Shown here in pieces: positions 51,053 to 61,467 of a stretch of DNA of 64,000 bases. The DNA comes from an uncultured Alphaproteobacteria bacterium. GTDB lineage: Bacteria; Pseudomonadota; Alphaproteobacteria; HIMB59; GCA-002718135. Under the pieces are notes generated by a model. It saw nothing but the letters and a program-made list of their open reading frames with translations. It searched no databases and was not told where the DNA came from. Numbering within the stretch: the stretch's first letter is position 1; every line of letters begins with the position of its first letter. Position numbers and translations under genes: made by a program. The DNA lies in assembly GCA_902621725.1 (NCBI GenBank), contig CACNND010000003.1, positions 1 through 64,000 on the forward strand, given 5' to 3'.

Positions 51053-51988
51053 TTATTCAATAAGAATTTCAGTTTCCTTATAACCTTTTGAGATAAAGTA
51101 TGAAACCAAATTATTTGCTTCTGTATTTTCTAAAGGACCAATAATTACGTCATATTTAGAATTATTTTTTTCAGAAGTATATTTTAGATCATTTTGATAA
51201 TTATCTAATACTGATCGAATACTGTCATAATTTTCAAATCCTATTACTCTTAAATATAATTTGAAATCAGTTATTTTTTCTGATTTTAGCTCAATTGGTT
51301 CCTCTGAAATTGTATTTGTATCATCATTAGATTCTAAAATATCATCAATTTCTTCAATAGATACAATATCTGTTGGTGCTGAAGAGATAGTTTCATCAAA
51401 ATTTTCTTCATTTAATGAATTTGCTACACTCTTCCATTGCTTACTAGCATCAGAAAGTATTTCTACTCTTACAGTAGCTATTTTAGATTTATAAAATCCA
51501 AGAAGTTGAGCAACTTTTCTTGAAACCTGAATAATAACTGCATTATCATCATGTCTATCTATAATTTTAACATTTATTGAAAGACCACTATTTAAATTGG
51601 TAACCTTGACCATACTTGGAATAGGCAGTGTTTTATGCCTACCAAGTAATTCTGTAACTTTATTTGTATCATTATTTACAGTTTTAATATTATGTAATTC
51701 CTTACCATAGAAAGAAGAAAGACCAATTTCAGAATAATTATAATCCTCCTCTGGAATATAACTAACTCCTTCAATAAAATAAGGCTCACCGATATAATAA
51801 AAAATACTATCATTTGTTTGTTTATTTATTGATTGATTTTTTTTCTTTTTATCTTCTTTTTTATTTTCAATTATTTCTTCTATTTTGTTTGTACTATTTT
51901 CTACAACATCAGAAACATTATCAAGATTTAATTCATTACAAGAGAATAAAAAGAAAAGAAAAATTATACTAGTTAGATATTTTATCAC
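51053..51988 (-). CDS. RlpA-like lipoprotein with SPOR-like C-terminus
   Basis: Lipobox FLFSC; GLSSFYGKELHN, GRHKTLPIPSMVKVTNLNSGLSINVKIIDR; C-terminal SPOR-like YDVIIGPLENTEANNLVSYFISKGY. Confidence 0.85.
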   Translation of the reverse strand: MIKYLTSIIFLFFLFSCNELNLDNVSDVVENSTNKIEEIIENKKEDKKKKNQSINKQTNDSIFYYIGEPYFIEGVSYIPEEDYNYSEIGLSSFYGKELHNIKTVNNDTNKVTELLGRHKTLPIPSMVKVTNLNSGLSINVKIIDRHDDNAVIIQVSRKVAQLLGFYKSKIATVRVEILSDASKQWKSVANSLNEENFDETISSAPTDIVSIEEIDDILESNDDTNTISEEPIELKSEKITDFKLYLRVIGFENYDSIRSVLDNYQNDLKYTSEKNNSKYDVIIGPLENTEANNLVSYFISKGYKETEILIE

Positions 51989-53006
51989 TTAAAAGACCTA
52001 CTGAAACTGCATAATAAGATGAACAGTTATAATAAAGAATATTTTTATAATTTGGATAAACTATGAACATCCTTCCATCTATCCCATCTGGCATTATTAA
52101 TCTAGCTTCTAAATCATCTCTTATTGGTAAAGGATCTCCATTAATTTTGGTAAAACCTAAATTTGACCATTCTGATAGAGTTTTTGGAATTGATCTACGT
52201 TTTACTGCTCCACAACCTTTGGGGTTAATTTGCTTTATAGAATCAAAAAATGATGAAGAAATATTTTTTGGAGGGAGTATTTCTCTTCCCCATGTACTAT
52301 CATAAGACCATGGATTTTTATCTAATGATGTTAGATAATTTGCAGTACTAGCAAAAGCATCTGCATAACTATTCCATATATCTATTCCATCGCCATCCCA
52401 GTCGTATGCTGTTTCTAAAAAAGTTGTTGGTATCATCTGAGTCATACCAACAGCTCCACCCCAACTTCCTTTAAGTTCACCATTAGGTACAAGATTTTTA
52501 TCTAATATTTCAAGAGCAGCAAATAGTTGTTTTTTATAAAAATCACTTCTTCTTCTATCAAAAGCTAAAGTAGTTATTGCAATTATGGAATTTATTTTTC
52601 CTTGATTTCTTCCATAATAACTTTCCATACCTAATACAGCCACTATAAATCTGGGTTGTATTTTAAAATAATCTCCAATTTCTTTTAATATATCTTTATG
52701 TTTTTTTAAAAAATTTTTCCCAGCAAATATTTTATCTTTTGTAATAGTATAAAATAAATATTCATCTAAAGTCATTGTAGATGCCGGCTGACATCGATCA
52801 CGCATAATAATTTTACTTTGTGGCTTAACATTATTTAAATGTTTTGAGATAGTATTTTGACTTATACCTAAATCTAGAGCTTCTTTTTTAATAGTTAAAA
52901 GCCAGTTACCCCACTCATCATCAGTTGGCATTTTTGGTTTTTCACATTCAGTTGAGTAAGCATGAAATGATATAAATAAAAATATTAATACAATCCTAAA
53001 AATCAT
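51969..53006 (-). CDS. lytic murein transglycosylase (MltB family)
   Basis: RFIVAVLGMESYYGRNQGK, GSWGGAVGMTQMIPTTFLETAYDWDGDGIDIWNSYADAFASTANYL. Confidence 0.96.
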   Translation of the reverse strand: MIFRIVLIFLFISFHAYSTECEKPKMPTDDEWGNWLLTIKKEALDLGISQNTISKHLNNVKPQSKIIMRDRCQPASTMTLDEYLFYTITKDKIFAGKNFLKKHKDILKEIGDYFKIQPRFIVAVLGMESYYGRNQGKINSIIAITTLAFDRRRSDFYKKQLFAALEILDKNLVPNGELKGSWGGAVGMTQMIPTTFLETAYDWDGDGIDIWNSYADAFASTANYLTSLDKNPWSYDSTWGREILPPKNISSSFFDSIKQINPKGCGAVKRRSIPKTLSEWSNLGFTKINGDPLPIRDDLEARLIMPDGIDGRMFIVYPNYKNILYYNCSSYYAVSVGLLSDKISN

Positions 53007-53099
53007 TATATAAAATTACCAAAACTATCGTTAATTAGGAAACGTTATATACTTAATATTTTGACTTTTTTATGTTGAAACTATAGTAAGCATTTAAAC

Positions 53100-53189
53100 G
53101 GAGAGATGGCTGAGCGGTTGAAAGCACCGGTCTTGAAAACCGGCAACGGGGCAACTCGTTCGTGAGTTCGAATCTCACTCTCTCCGCCA
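53100..53189 (+). tRNA. tRNA-Ser (anticodon TGA), CCA encoded
   Basis: GGAGAGA acceptor paired with TCTCTCC, anticodon stem CCGGT/ACCGG with loop CTTGAAA, variable arm, GTTCGAATC T-loop. Confidence 0.96.
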
Positions 53190-53222
53190 AAATTCCTTTA
53201 AAACATTAAAACTAATAAAAAG

Positions 53223-53339
53223 TTAATTTTTATCTTCTAGCTTATCAACTCTTTTTTTTAAATCTTGAACTAAAAAATAAATATATACTATCGGTCCCAT
53301 TATCATAACACCGACTAAAAAAGCTAAAAATTCAAACAT
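53223..53339 (-). CDS. small membrane protein (38 aa)
   Basis: Translated by eye: one TM then charged tail, ...GPIVYIYFLVQDLKKRVDKLEDKN*. Confidence 0.5.
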   Translation of the reverse strand: MFEFLAFLVGVMIMGPIVYIYFLVQDLKKRVDKLEDKN

Positions 53340-53386
53340 ATACTTACTATAAATCAAAAAGAATATTTCTCAAACATATGAAGATG

Positions 53387-54484
53387 TTATTTTTTTTCAA
53401 ATTTCCATAATTTATCTTGAGCTAAAAAGAATAGTTTACCGTTTTCTGGATGGATTTTAATATCTCTTATTCTTCCTATTTTGTTCTTAAAAATAATATC
53501 TTCTTCTACATTATCTAAGTTAGAAAAATCTAATGAGCGTAAAGATTGATCTTTTAAAGATGTTACAAGTGCTAGTCCTTCAAATTCTGGAAATTCTTCT
53601 CCATCATATATAGTGATTGCACTTACAGCTATTGAAGGTATCCAGTAATGAATTGCTCTTGTATAACCAGGTAACCATTTAGGTCCTATTTTTGTATTAT
53701 TATAATTTGTTCCACCCCAACCTAGTATTTTCCATCCATAGTTTTCACCTTTCTTTACTTCACCAATCCAATCACCACCTTTAGCACCGTGATTACTAAT
53801 GTATAATTTATTATCAAAAGAAGATATTGCCATTCCTTGAGGATTTCTGACGCCAATTTGAAAAATTTCAGGAAGCCATAAAGGTTGGTCTTTAAAATGT
53901 GGGTTATCTTTTGGTACTGAACCATCTAAATTAATTCTAATAATACTACCTGGATGTTTATCTACTTCTTGAGCAATCATTCCTTTTCCTCTTTCACCTA
54001 AAGAAGCAAACAAATAATTATCTTTAATTACTATTCTAGAACCAAAATGATAAGGTGATCTTATTGGGGGCTCAGATCTAAATATATTATTAAAATTTAG
54101 TTTTTCTTTATTGAATTTAGCTTTTGCAATTGACGTAGATGATGGTCCATATAATTTAAATTCACCTCTTTTCTCAGAGTAGGTAATATAAACATGATCA
54201 TCATGATATAAAATTTCTAGCAAACCACCTTGAGAGTTTATATCTTCAATAAAATTTAAATTATGTTTTATCTCAAAAATACTTCCATTGGTTTGATTAA
54301 ATAATTTTATTTTACCTGTTTTCTCACTAATCAATATTTCATTTTTATTAATAAATGAAATGCTCCAAGGCTGATCTAGATCTTTTTTTAATATTGATAA
54401 TTTATAATCATTACTTAAAGAATAAACATTCTTGTTGAATATTAAGAAAATAGTTACAATAGATAAATTTACAAAAAATCTCAT
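53387..54484 (-). CDS. PQQ-dependent sugar dehydrogenase (aldose sugar dehydrogenase-like)
   Basis: LDQPWSISFINKNEILISEKTG, GSRIVIKDNYLFASLGERG, IGVRNPQGMAISSFDNKLYISNHGAKGGDWIGEVKKGENYGW. Confidence 0.95.
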   Translation of the reverse strand: MRFFVNLSIVTIFLIFNKNVYSLSNDYKLSILKKDLDQPWSISFINKNEILISEKTGKIKLFNQTNGSIFEIKHNLNFIEDINSQGGLLEILYHDDHVYITYSEKRGEFKLYGPSSTSIAKAKFNKEKLNFNNIFRSEPPIRSPYHFGSRIVIKDNYLFASLGERGKGMIAQEVDKHPGSIIRINLDGSVPKDNPHFKDQPLWLPEIFQIGVRNPQGMAISSFDNKLYISNHGAKGGDWIGEVKKGENYGWKILGWGGTNYNNTKIGPKWLPGYTRAIHYWIPSIAVSAITIYDGEEFPEFEGLALVTSLKDQSLRSLDFSNLDNVEEDIIFKNKIGRIRDIKIHPENGKLFFLAQDKLWKFEKK

Positions 54485-57400
54485 TTTAATAAATTAATAA
54501 TTTTTTTTGATAATTCAAATCTATCACCAATTAAATTACCACCAAAATCATAAAATATTTTTTGATCCGGTCTTAAAATTAGAGAATTTTTATTAGATAA
54601 TGAAAGTTGTAATAATTTTTCTGGATTTTTTGGTTTATTTTGAAAAAAACTGATTAATATACCTTTTCTACTAAACTCAAATTTTTCAATTTTATTATTT
54701 AAACAAATAATTTTTATTTCTACTAATTTTAATAAATTAATTAATTGAATAGGCAATTTGCCAAATCTGTCTATTAATTCTATTTTTATATCTTCAATTT
54801 CTTTATTATTATTTATATTTGAGATTCTTTTATAAATGGACAATCTTAGATCAACATCATTTATAAAATCTTCAGGTATATAAATTTCAACAGGGATTTT
54901 TATAATTGGTTGAAAATTATCTTTTTTTACAAAGTCAGAATTAATTTTACTTTTTTGTAAATTTATCTCTTCTTCAAGCATCTGATGATAAAGCTCGGTT
55001 CCTATTTCTTTTATGAAACCACTCTGTTCTTCTCCAATAATAGAACCACCACCTCTAAGATCAAGATCTTGAGAGGCTATATTAAAACCTGCTCCGAGAT
55101 GATCGGAAGAGTTTATTATTGATAATCTTTTTCTACCATTATCTATTAGTTCGCTCTCTTTATATGTAATGTATGCGTATCCACGTTTGGAAGATCTACC
55201 TACCCTTCCCTTCAATTGATACAAAGCCGCTAAAGAAAATATATTTGATCGGTAAACAATAATTGTATTTACATGAGGCAAATCTAAACCATTTTCAATA
55301 ATATTTGTGCTTAACATTAAAGGTACTTCTTGGTTATAAAACTTTGATATTCTACTTTCTAATAATTTAGGACTAAGTTGACCGTGAGTAATTACATATT
55401 TAATTTCTGGTAAATTAACATTTAAAAATTGCTCAACAAAAGTTAAGTCTTTTTTTCTTGGAACAACAAAATAAACCCCATTTTTTCTGCCATATATTTC
55501 TCTTTTTATAGCTTCTGTGATAGTCAAAGAATCAAAAGGTGAAACGTAAGTCCTAACTGCCATTCTTTCAAATGGTGCTGTAAGAATTAGACTTAGATCT
55601 CTTATTCCTGAAAGAGACATGCTTAAAGTTCTTGGAATAGGTGTTGCACTAAGTGAGATACAATGCGCTTTTGGTGCAATTTCTTTAAATTTTTCTTTTT
55701 GAATTGTGCCTAGTTTTTGCTCTTCATCGTAAACTATTAGACCAAGCCTGTTAAATTTTAATTTATCATTTAATAATGCATGAGTTCCAACTAATACATC
55801 GATTTTACCAGAATTACATTTTTCAAAAATTTCTTTTTTATCTTTTAATGATACTAATCTAGAAATTTCTGCAATATTAATACCAAAAATAGATAATCTT
55901 TTTTTGAAATTAATAAAATGCTGTCTAGATAAAATGGTAGTTGGAACTAAAACTACAGATTGTAAATTTGATTTTGCTGCTAGAAAAATAGCTCTCAAAA
56001 TTACTTCTGTTTTACCAAATGCTACATCGCCTACAATTAATCTATCAGATGGTATCATTTTAGAAAAATCATTAATCACATCTTGAATTGCATTCAATTG
56101 ATCATCAGTTTCAACATATGGGAAAGTACTAACAAATTTATCGTATTCAGGTATATTTGTATTAATTTCATAAGATTGAGATTGAAGTCTCTTAGAAGCT
56201 ATTGAAATAAGTTTTTTTGCAGCGTCTCTAATTTTCTTTTTTGCATCTGCTTTCCTTTTTTGCCAATGTGAAGCACCGAGTTTATCTAAAATAATGTTTC
56301 CATCAGTATCATCACTGTATTTTGATACATAACTTAAATTTTCAACTGGTAAAAAAAGTTTTTGATTTTCAAAAAATTCTAATTCTAAACACTCATGAAT
56401 TGAATCATTTAATTCAATTTTTCTAATATTATTAAACTTACAAAGACCGTACTCAGAATGAACCAGAATAGAATCAATAGATAATTTATTTAATTCTTCA
56501 AAAAATATAGTTTGTTTACGTGATTTAGATATTTGCGTGTTAAAAAAATAACCAAATAAGGATTTTTCATTAATAAAAATATATTTATTTAGTTTAAATG
56601 ACTCCTCAATATCTAGTATAGTTAAAAGTATATTATCTGTGAATGAATGATTAAAACTTGTTACATCATTTAATTTTAAGCTTAAATTATTTTCTAATAT
56701 CTTAGATACCCTTTCTAAACTTCCTTTACTACGACAACATATATAAATTATATTATCTTTAGAATTAGCTGTAAAAAATTGATTTATAAAACTAAAATCT
56801 ATTTCCTTTTTAATAGATGATAAATTATGAATAATATTTACATCAATATTTATATGATTATTTTTATCGAATGTATTGAAGTAAAAGTGCTCATTATTTT
56901 CTAAACATTTTTTAAATATTTCTTTATTCAAATAAAAATATTCAGGAGGTAGAAAAAAACTTTCTTTATTATTTTTTCTTGCTAAATAAAAATCATTTAT
57001 GTTTTCTAATCTATTTTCAAAAATGTTATTAAATTCATCGTTTAGTAATATTGTATATTCTGCAATATAATCAAACAATGTTTCAAGATTATCGTAAAAT
57101 AAAGGGATAAATTGTTCGCCGCCAGATGGAATAATTTTTTCAGAAAAAAGATTATAAACTTGACTATTCCTATAATCGGGAAATATTTCCCTAAAATTTT
57201 TTCTAAATAAGTTCAGATTATCTTCATTAAGAATTAATTCATTAACAATATTAAACTCTAAATCACTATTTATTTCTTTTAATCTTTTTTGAGTAATTGG
57301 ATCAAATTCAAAAATTGTCTCTATTTCTTCATCAAAAAAATCTATTCTTATTGGCTTTGATCTATCATTTGGAAAAATATCTAAAATTGATCCTCTAACT

Positions 57401-57858
57401 GAAAATTCAGATTTATCACGAACTAAAGAAGTTCTTTGGAAGCCTAAAAGTACAAGGTTATTTATAATATCCTCTAGTTTAAATTTTTGTTTTTTTGAAA
57501 TTTTAAAAAGTTGTGAATTTATAATTGATTTAGGAATTATTTTTTGTGTTATTGAATTAATTGTTGTAAGTATTATTCTTTTTGCATTAGAATTTGATAA
57601 AATTTTAAGAGTTTTTAATCTTTCGATTTGAATTTCTTTTGAGGGTGATACATTATCGTAGGGTATTTGATCCCAAGATTTAAATAATAAAATCTCAACA
57701 TCTGGTAATAACCATTTAATTTTTTCTTCCATAGATGATATTTCTCTTTCATCTTTTCCGATGTATAAAATTGATTTATTGGAATTTTGATAAAACTGCG
57801 AAATGAAAAAGGGTTCAACATTATGAATTGATGGACCGATAGTATTTTTATTTATCAT
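54481..57858 (-). CDS. mfd: transcription-repair coupling factor
   Basis: 1125 aa; RLIVGDVAFGKTEVILRAIFLA, YDEEQKLGTIQKEKFKE, LSATPIPRTLSMSLSGIRDLSLI. Confidence 0.97.
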   Translation of the reverse strand: MINKNTIGPSIHNVEPFFISQFYQNSNKSILYIGKDEREISSMEEKIKWLLPDVEILLFKSWDQIPYDNVSPSKEIQIERLKTLKILSNSNAKRIILTTINSITQKIIPKSIINSQLFKISKKQKFKLEDIINNLVLLGFQRTSLVRDKSEFSVRGSILDIFPNDRSKPIRIDFFDEEIETIFEFDPITQKRLKEINSDLEFNIVNELILNEDNLNLFRKNFREIFPDYRNSQVYNLFSEKIIPSGGEQFIPLFYDNLETLFDYIAEYTILLNDEFNNIFENRLENINDFYLARKNNKESFFLPPEYFYLNKEIFKKCLENNEHFYFNTFDKNNHINIDVNIIHNLSSIKKEIDFSFINQFFTANSKDNIIYICCRSKGSLERVSKILENNLSLKLNDVTSFNHSFTDNILLTILDIEESFKLNKYIFINEKSLFGYFFNTQISKSRKQTIFFEELNKLSIDSILVHSEYGLCKFNNIRKIELNDSIHECLELEFFENQKLFLPVENLSYVSKYSDDTDGNIILDKLGASHWQKRKADAKKKIRDAAKKLISIASKRLQSQSYEINTNIPEYDKFVSTFPYVETDDQLNAIQDVINDFSKMIPSDRLIVGDVAFGKTEVILRAIFLAAKSNLQSVVLVPTTILSRQHFINFKKRLSIFGINIAEISRLVSLKDKKEIFEKCNSGKIDVLVGTHALLNDKLKFNRLGLIVYDEEQKLGTIQKEKFKEIAPKAHCISLSATPIPRTLSMSLSGIRDLSLILTAPFERMAVRTYVSPFDSLTITEAIKREIYGRKNGVYFVVPRKKDLTFVEQFLNVNLPEIKYVITHGQLSPKLLESRISKFYNQEVPLMLSTNIIENGLDLPHVNTIIVYRSNIFSLAALYQLKGRVGRSSKRGYAYITYKESELIDNGRKRLSIINSSDHLGAGFNIASQDLDLRGGGSIIGEEQSGFIKEIGTELYHQMLEEEINLQKSKINSDFVKKDNFQPIIKIPVEIYIPEDFINDVDLRLSIYKRISNINNNKEIEDIKIELIDRFGKLPIQLINLLKLVEIKIICLNNKIEKFEFSRKGILISFFQNKPKNPEKLLQLSLSNKNSLILRPDQKIFYDFGGNLIGDRFELSKKIINLLK

Positions 57859-58096
57859 TAAGTATTTTTTTAAATATTTCCTTAAATCCCAATGGAATAG
57901 TTACCTTAGAAGTAAGAAAATCATAAATCTCGTTATCAGAGAATTGATTAAATAATAATTTGATTTGCTCAAGATCTTTTTCACTAAATTTATCTAACTG
58001 ATTTATAAAATATCTTTTGTATAAAATATCAGTCTCTTTTGTTCCAGAGTAAGAAACCCTATATTTTATAGTTTTTTTTAGTGAATTGAATGACAT
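57848..58096 (-). CDS. sdhE: FAD assembly factor SdhE
   Basis: 82 aa; YRVSYSGTKETDILYKRYF motif, beside mfd/recG as is common in Alphaproteobacteria. Confidence 0.85.
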   Translation of the reverse strand: MSFNSLKKTIKYRVSYSGTKETDILYKRYFINQLDKFSEKDLEQIKLLFNQFSDNEIYDFLTSKVTIPLGFKEIFKKILNDK

Positions 58097-58139
58097 AAAA
58101 ATTGAATATAGAATATAGTTTATAATTTTATAAAAATCT

Positions 58140-60221
58140 ATGAGACCAGAAAAATTAAATTATATATTATCCTCTATATCTTCTCTCAGAGGAGTTGGTC
58201 CAAAGTTAGAACTGATTATTAATAAATTAGGTATTTATAAGAATATTCATTTTGTTTGGAACATACCAAATAATATTCTGGAAAGAAAATTCTATGAAAA
58301 TATTCATGATGCAGAAATTAATTCTTTAGTAACATTAAATTTAAAAATTATTAAACATGAGCCTTCGAGGTTTAAAAGACAGCCTTACAAAATTAAATGT
58401 ATCTGCGGAGATACAAATATTGATTTAGTATATTTTAATGCAAGACATCCTATGTTGAGACAAATGCTTCCAACAAATGAAAATAGATTAATATCTGGCA
58501 AATTAGAATATTTTAGAAACACTTTTCAAATAACACACCCTAGTCATGTAAGTGCTTTAAACAATAATAAAATCATCAAAAGTAAAGAGGCAGTTTACAG
58601 TTTAACTAGTGGGCTCAATCAAAAAATAATGAATAAATTAACAGATCAAATATTAAATAATTTACCAAATTTTAATGAATGGATAGAAACTTCAATAATA
58701 AATAAATATAAATTTAAAAGATGGAATGAAGTAGTTAAAAATCTTCATAATCCAAGTGATGATAATATAAAAAATAAAAATTTACTCAGAAGAAGACTAG
58801 CATTTGATGAATTATTATCTCATCAATTAGCTATAGGCATTATGCGAAATTTTAATCAAAAGAAAAAAGGTCTAAAAATTACTAGTGAAAATAAAACATT
58901 AAATAAATTTTATAGTAATTTAGATTTTCAACTTACAAATTCACAAAATAATGTAATCAAAGAAATACTTCAGGACTTAGCAAGTTCCAATCAAATGATC
59001 AGATTGTTGCAAGGAGATGTTGGATCTGGAAAAACTATTGTAGCTTTAATATCAATGATAAAGGTATTTGAAAGCAATTTTCAATCTGCTTTAATGGTAC
59101 CCACTACAATTCTGGCATTTCAGCATTATGAAAATATATTAAATTTATTAAAAGATTCAAAAATAAAGGTTCTTGTTCTTACTGGAAAGGATAAAGGTAA
59201 GGAAAGAAATGAAAAATTAGATAAAATTAAAAATGGGGATGCAGATATTATAATTGGGACTCATGCTTTAATACAAGATACTGTAAAATTTAACAATTTA
59301 GGTTTAGCAGTTATTGATGAACAGCATAGATTTGGTGTTTATCAAAGGATGGTATTTAACCATAAAAATCATAAACCAAATATTTTGGTAATGAGTGCGA
59401 CTCCCATTCCAAGAACATTAACTTTAGCAGCATATGGAGATATGAAAGAAAGTAAATTAATTGAAAAACCTTTAGGTCGTAAACCAATTATAACTAGTTC
59501 TTTGTCATTAAAAAAAGAAATTCAACTTGTTGATAGAATAAAAGAAAAAATAAAAAATTCATCATCAAAATTTTACTGGGTATGCCCTTTAATAGAAGAA
59601 TCTGAAGAATTAGATCTAAAAGCTGCAGAAGAAAGATACAAAATTTTAAAAAAATATTTCAAAAATAAAGTTCTTTTAATGCATGGACGTTTAAGTGAAA
59701 TAGAAAAAGAAGAAATAATGACAAAGTTTAAAAATGAGGATTATAAAATTTTGGTTTCAACAACTGTTATTGAAGTTGGTGTAGATATTCCTTCTGCAAC
59801 AACAATTGTAATTGAACATGCAGAAAGATTTGGTTTAGCTCAACTTCATCAATTAAGAGGTCGTGTTGGTAGAAATGATATTCAATCATATTGTATACTT
59901 TTACATAAAGACAATATTGGAGAAATTTCTAAAAAAAGAATTGATATAATGAAACAAACAAATGATGGTTTTAAAATTGCTGAAGAAGATTTAAAAATAA
60001 GAGGTCCAGGAGAAATTTTAGGGAAAAAACAATCTGGTAGCCCATCTTTTTATGTAGCTGATCTTAGTTTTGATTATGATCTATTAGAAGATGCTAAAAT
60101 TATGGTAGAAGATATATTATCCAAAAATCCAAAATTGGAAAATATTGAAGGAGAAAATCTTCGAAATTTATTATATCTTCAAGAAAGGGATGCAGCAATT
60201 TTAACACTGACTGCCGGGTAA
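58140..60221 (+). CDS. recG: ATP-dependent DNA helicase RecG
   Basis: 693 aa; LLQGDVGSGKTIVALISM, VIDEQHRFGVYQR, MSATPIPRTLTLAAYGDM, QLHQLRGRVGR. Confidence 0.98.
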   Translation: MRPEKLNYILSSISSLRGVGPKLELIINKLGIYKNIHFVWNIPNNILERKFYENIHDAEINSLVTLNLKIIKHEPSRFKRQPYKIKCICGDTNIDLVYFNARHPMLRQMLPTNENRLISGKLEYFRNTFQITHPSHVSALNNNKIIKSKEAVYSLTSGLNQKIMNKLTDQILNNLPNFNEWIETSIINKYKFKRWNEVVKNLHNPSDDNIKNKNLLRRRLAFDELLSHQLAIGIMRNFNQKKKGLKITSENKTLNKFYSNLDFQLTNSQNNVIKEILQDLASSNQMIRLLQGDVGSGKTIVALISMIKVFESNFQSALMVPTTILAFQHYENILNLLKDSKIKVLVLTGKDKGKERNEKLDKIKNGDADIIIGTHALIQDTVKFNNLGLAVIDEQHRFGVYQRMVFNHKNHKPNILVMSATPIPRTLTLAAYGDMKESKLIEKPLGRKPIITSSLSLKKEIQLVDRIKEKIKNSSSKFYWVCPLIEESEELDLKAAEERYKILKKYFKNKVLLMHGRLSEIEKEEIMTKFKNEDYKILVSTTVIEVGVDIPSATTIVIEHAERFGLAQLHQLRGRVGRNDIQSYCILLHKDNIGEISKKRIDIMKQTNDGFKIAEEDLKIRGPGEILGKKQSGSPSFYVADLSFDYDLLEDAKIMVEDILSKNPKLENIEGENLRNLLYLQERDAAILTLTAG

Positions 60222-60226
60222 TAGCT

Positions 60227-60664
60227 ATGGATATAGAAAAGGGTATAAGATTTGAATGTCAGGGTTCAGGAAATTGTTGTGTTTCAAGAGGTAATTATGG
60301 TTTTGTTTATTTAAGTAAGAAAGATATTAAAAAATTGTCAATTGGATTTAAAACAACAGAACAAAACTTTGTAAAAAACTATTGTCAAAAAACTAATGGT
60401 TTCATTCACTTAAAGGAACTAAAAAAAAATAATGGAAATTGCATATTTTTGAAAGATAACAAATGCACTGTTTATAAGTCGAGACCTACACAATGTAGAA
60501 CCTGGCCTTTTTGGCCTGAAAATATGAATACAAAAACTTGGAATAATGATATTGCTAAAAATTGCCCTGGCATAGGTAAAGGTAAAATAAAAACAAAGAA
60601 AGAAATTTTAAAACAAGTAGAAATTGATTATGAAAACGAATTAAATATTAGGAATAAAGATTAA
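60227..60664 (+). CDS. YkgJ family cysteine cluster protein
   Basis: FECQGSGNCCVSRGNYGFVYLS, CIFLKDNKCTVYKSRPTQCRTWPFWPENM. Confidence 0.93.
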   Translation: MDIEKGIRFECQGSGNCCVSRGNYGFVYLSKKDIKKLSIGFKTTEQNFVKNYCQKTNGFIHLKELKKNNGNCIFLKDNKCTVYKSRPTQCRTWPFWPENMNTKTWNNDIAKNCPGIGKGKIKTKKEILKQVEIDYENELNIRNKD

Positions 60665-60843
60665 CCATCAGACTCAAATTCCATTTCTTTAAAATATCCA
60701 ATATATTTATTAGTCTTTTTTTTTAGTAATATCTTTATTGTTGTTCCTTCAAGAACTACTTCAAGAATGTTATCATTTTTTCTTAAAATATCGCAATTTT
60801 TTTCAATGCCAGAAGTGATATTTTTAATTTTTGCTTTTTTCAT
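60661..60843 (-). CDS. hypothetical protein (60 aa)
   Basis: ORF immediately downstream of tRNA-Lys on the same strand. Confidence 0.5.
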   Translation of the reverse strand: MKKAKIKNITSGIEKNCDILRKNDNILEVVLEGTTIKILLKKKTNKYIGYFKEMEFESDG

Positions 60844-60849
60844 TTTGGA

Positions 60850-60925
<76 letters not shown>

Positions 60926-60975
60926 ATCGAATTTGTATTCTATATAGTTCAAATATTGTAAGCGCAAGGGATTAA

Positions 60976-61467
60976 CTAAGAGTTTTTTTTATTAAGTTGT
61001 TCTAAAGTATCTTTAGAAACAAAATTTGAAACATCTCCACCTAGTTTATGAACTTCTTTGACAAAATTAGATGAAATGAATGAGTTTTTTTCAGAAGTCA
61101 TAAGAAATATTGTCTCAATATCAGGGTTAAGTTGATAATTCATCCCTGTCATTTGAAATTCATACTCGAAATCAGATACTGCTCTTAAACCACGTATTAT
61201 ACATGTGGCATTTTGATCTTTAGCAAATGTTGTAAGCAATCCAGATAATTCCATAACATTAATTTTCGAATTTAATTCATTTACAGAACTAATATTATTT
61301 TTGATTATATTAATTCTTTCTTGAACACTAAATAATGAATCTTTATTAATATTATTAGCGACCGCTATTACTAAATTATCTACTATTCTTAATGATCTTT
61401 TAATAATGTCCATATGACCAGCAGTCATAGGATCAAATGTGCCTGGATATATTCCAATTTTATTCAT
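60976..61467 (-). CDS. coaD: pantetheine-phosphate adenylyltransferase
   Basis: [67 protein letters not shown]; track start 61512 is probably too long. Confidence 0.97.
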   Translation of the reverse strand: MNKIGIYPGTFDPMTAGHMDIIKRSLRIVDNLVIAVANNINKDSLFSVQERINIIKNNISSVNELNSKINVMELSGLLTTFAKDQNATCIIRGLRAVSDFEYEFQMTGMNYQLNPDIETIFLMTSEKNSFISSNFVKEVHKLGGDVSNFVSKDTLEQLNKKNS

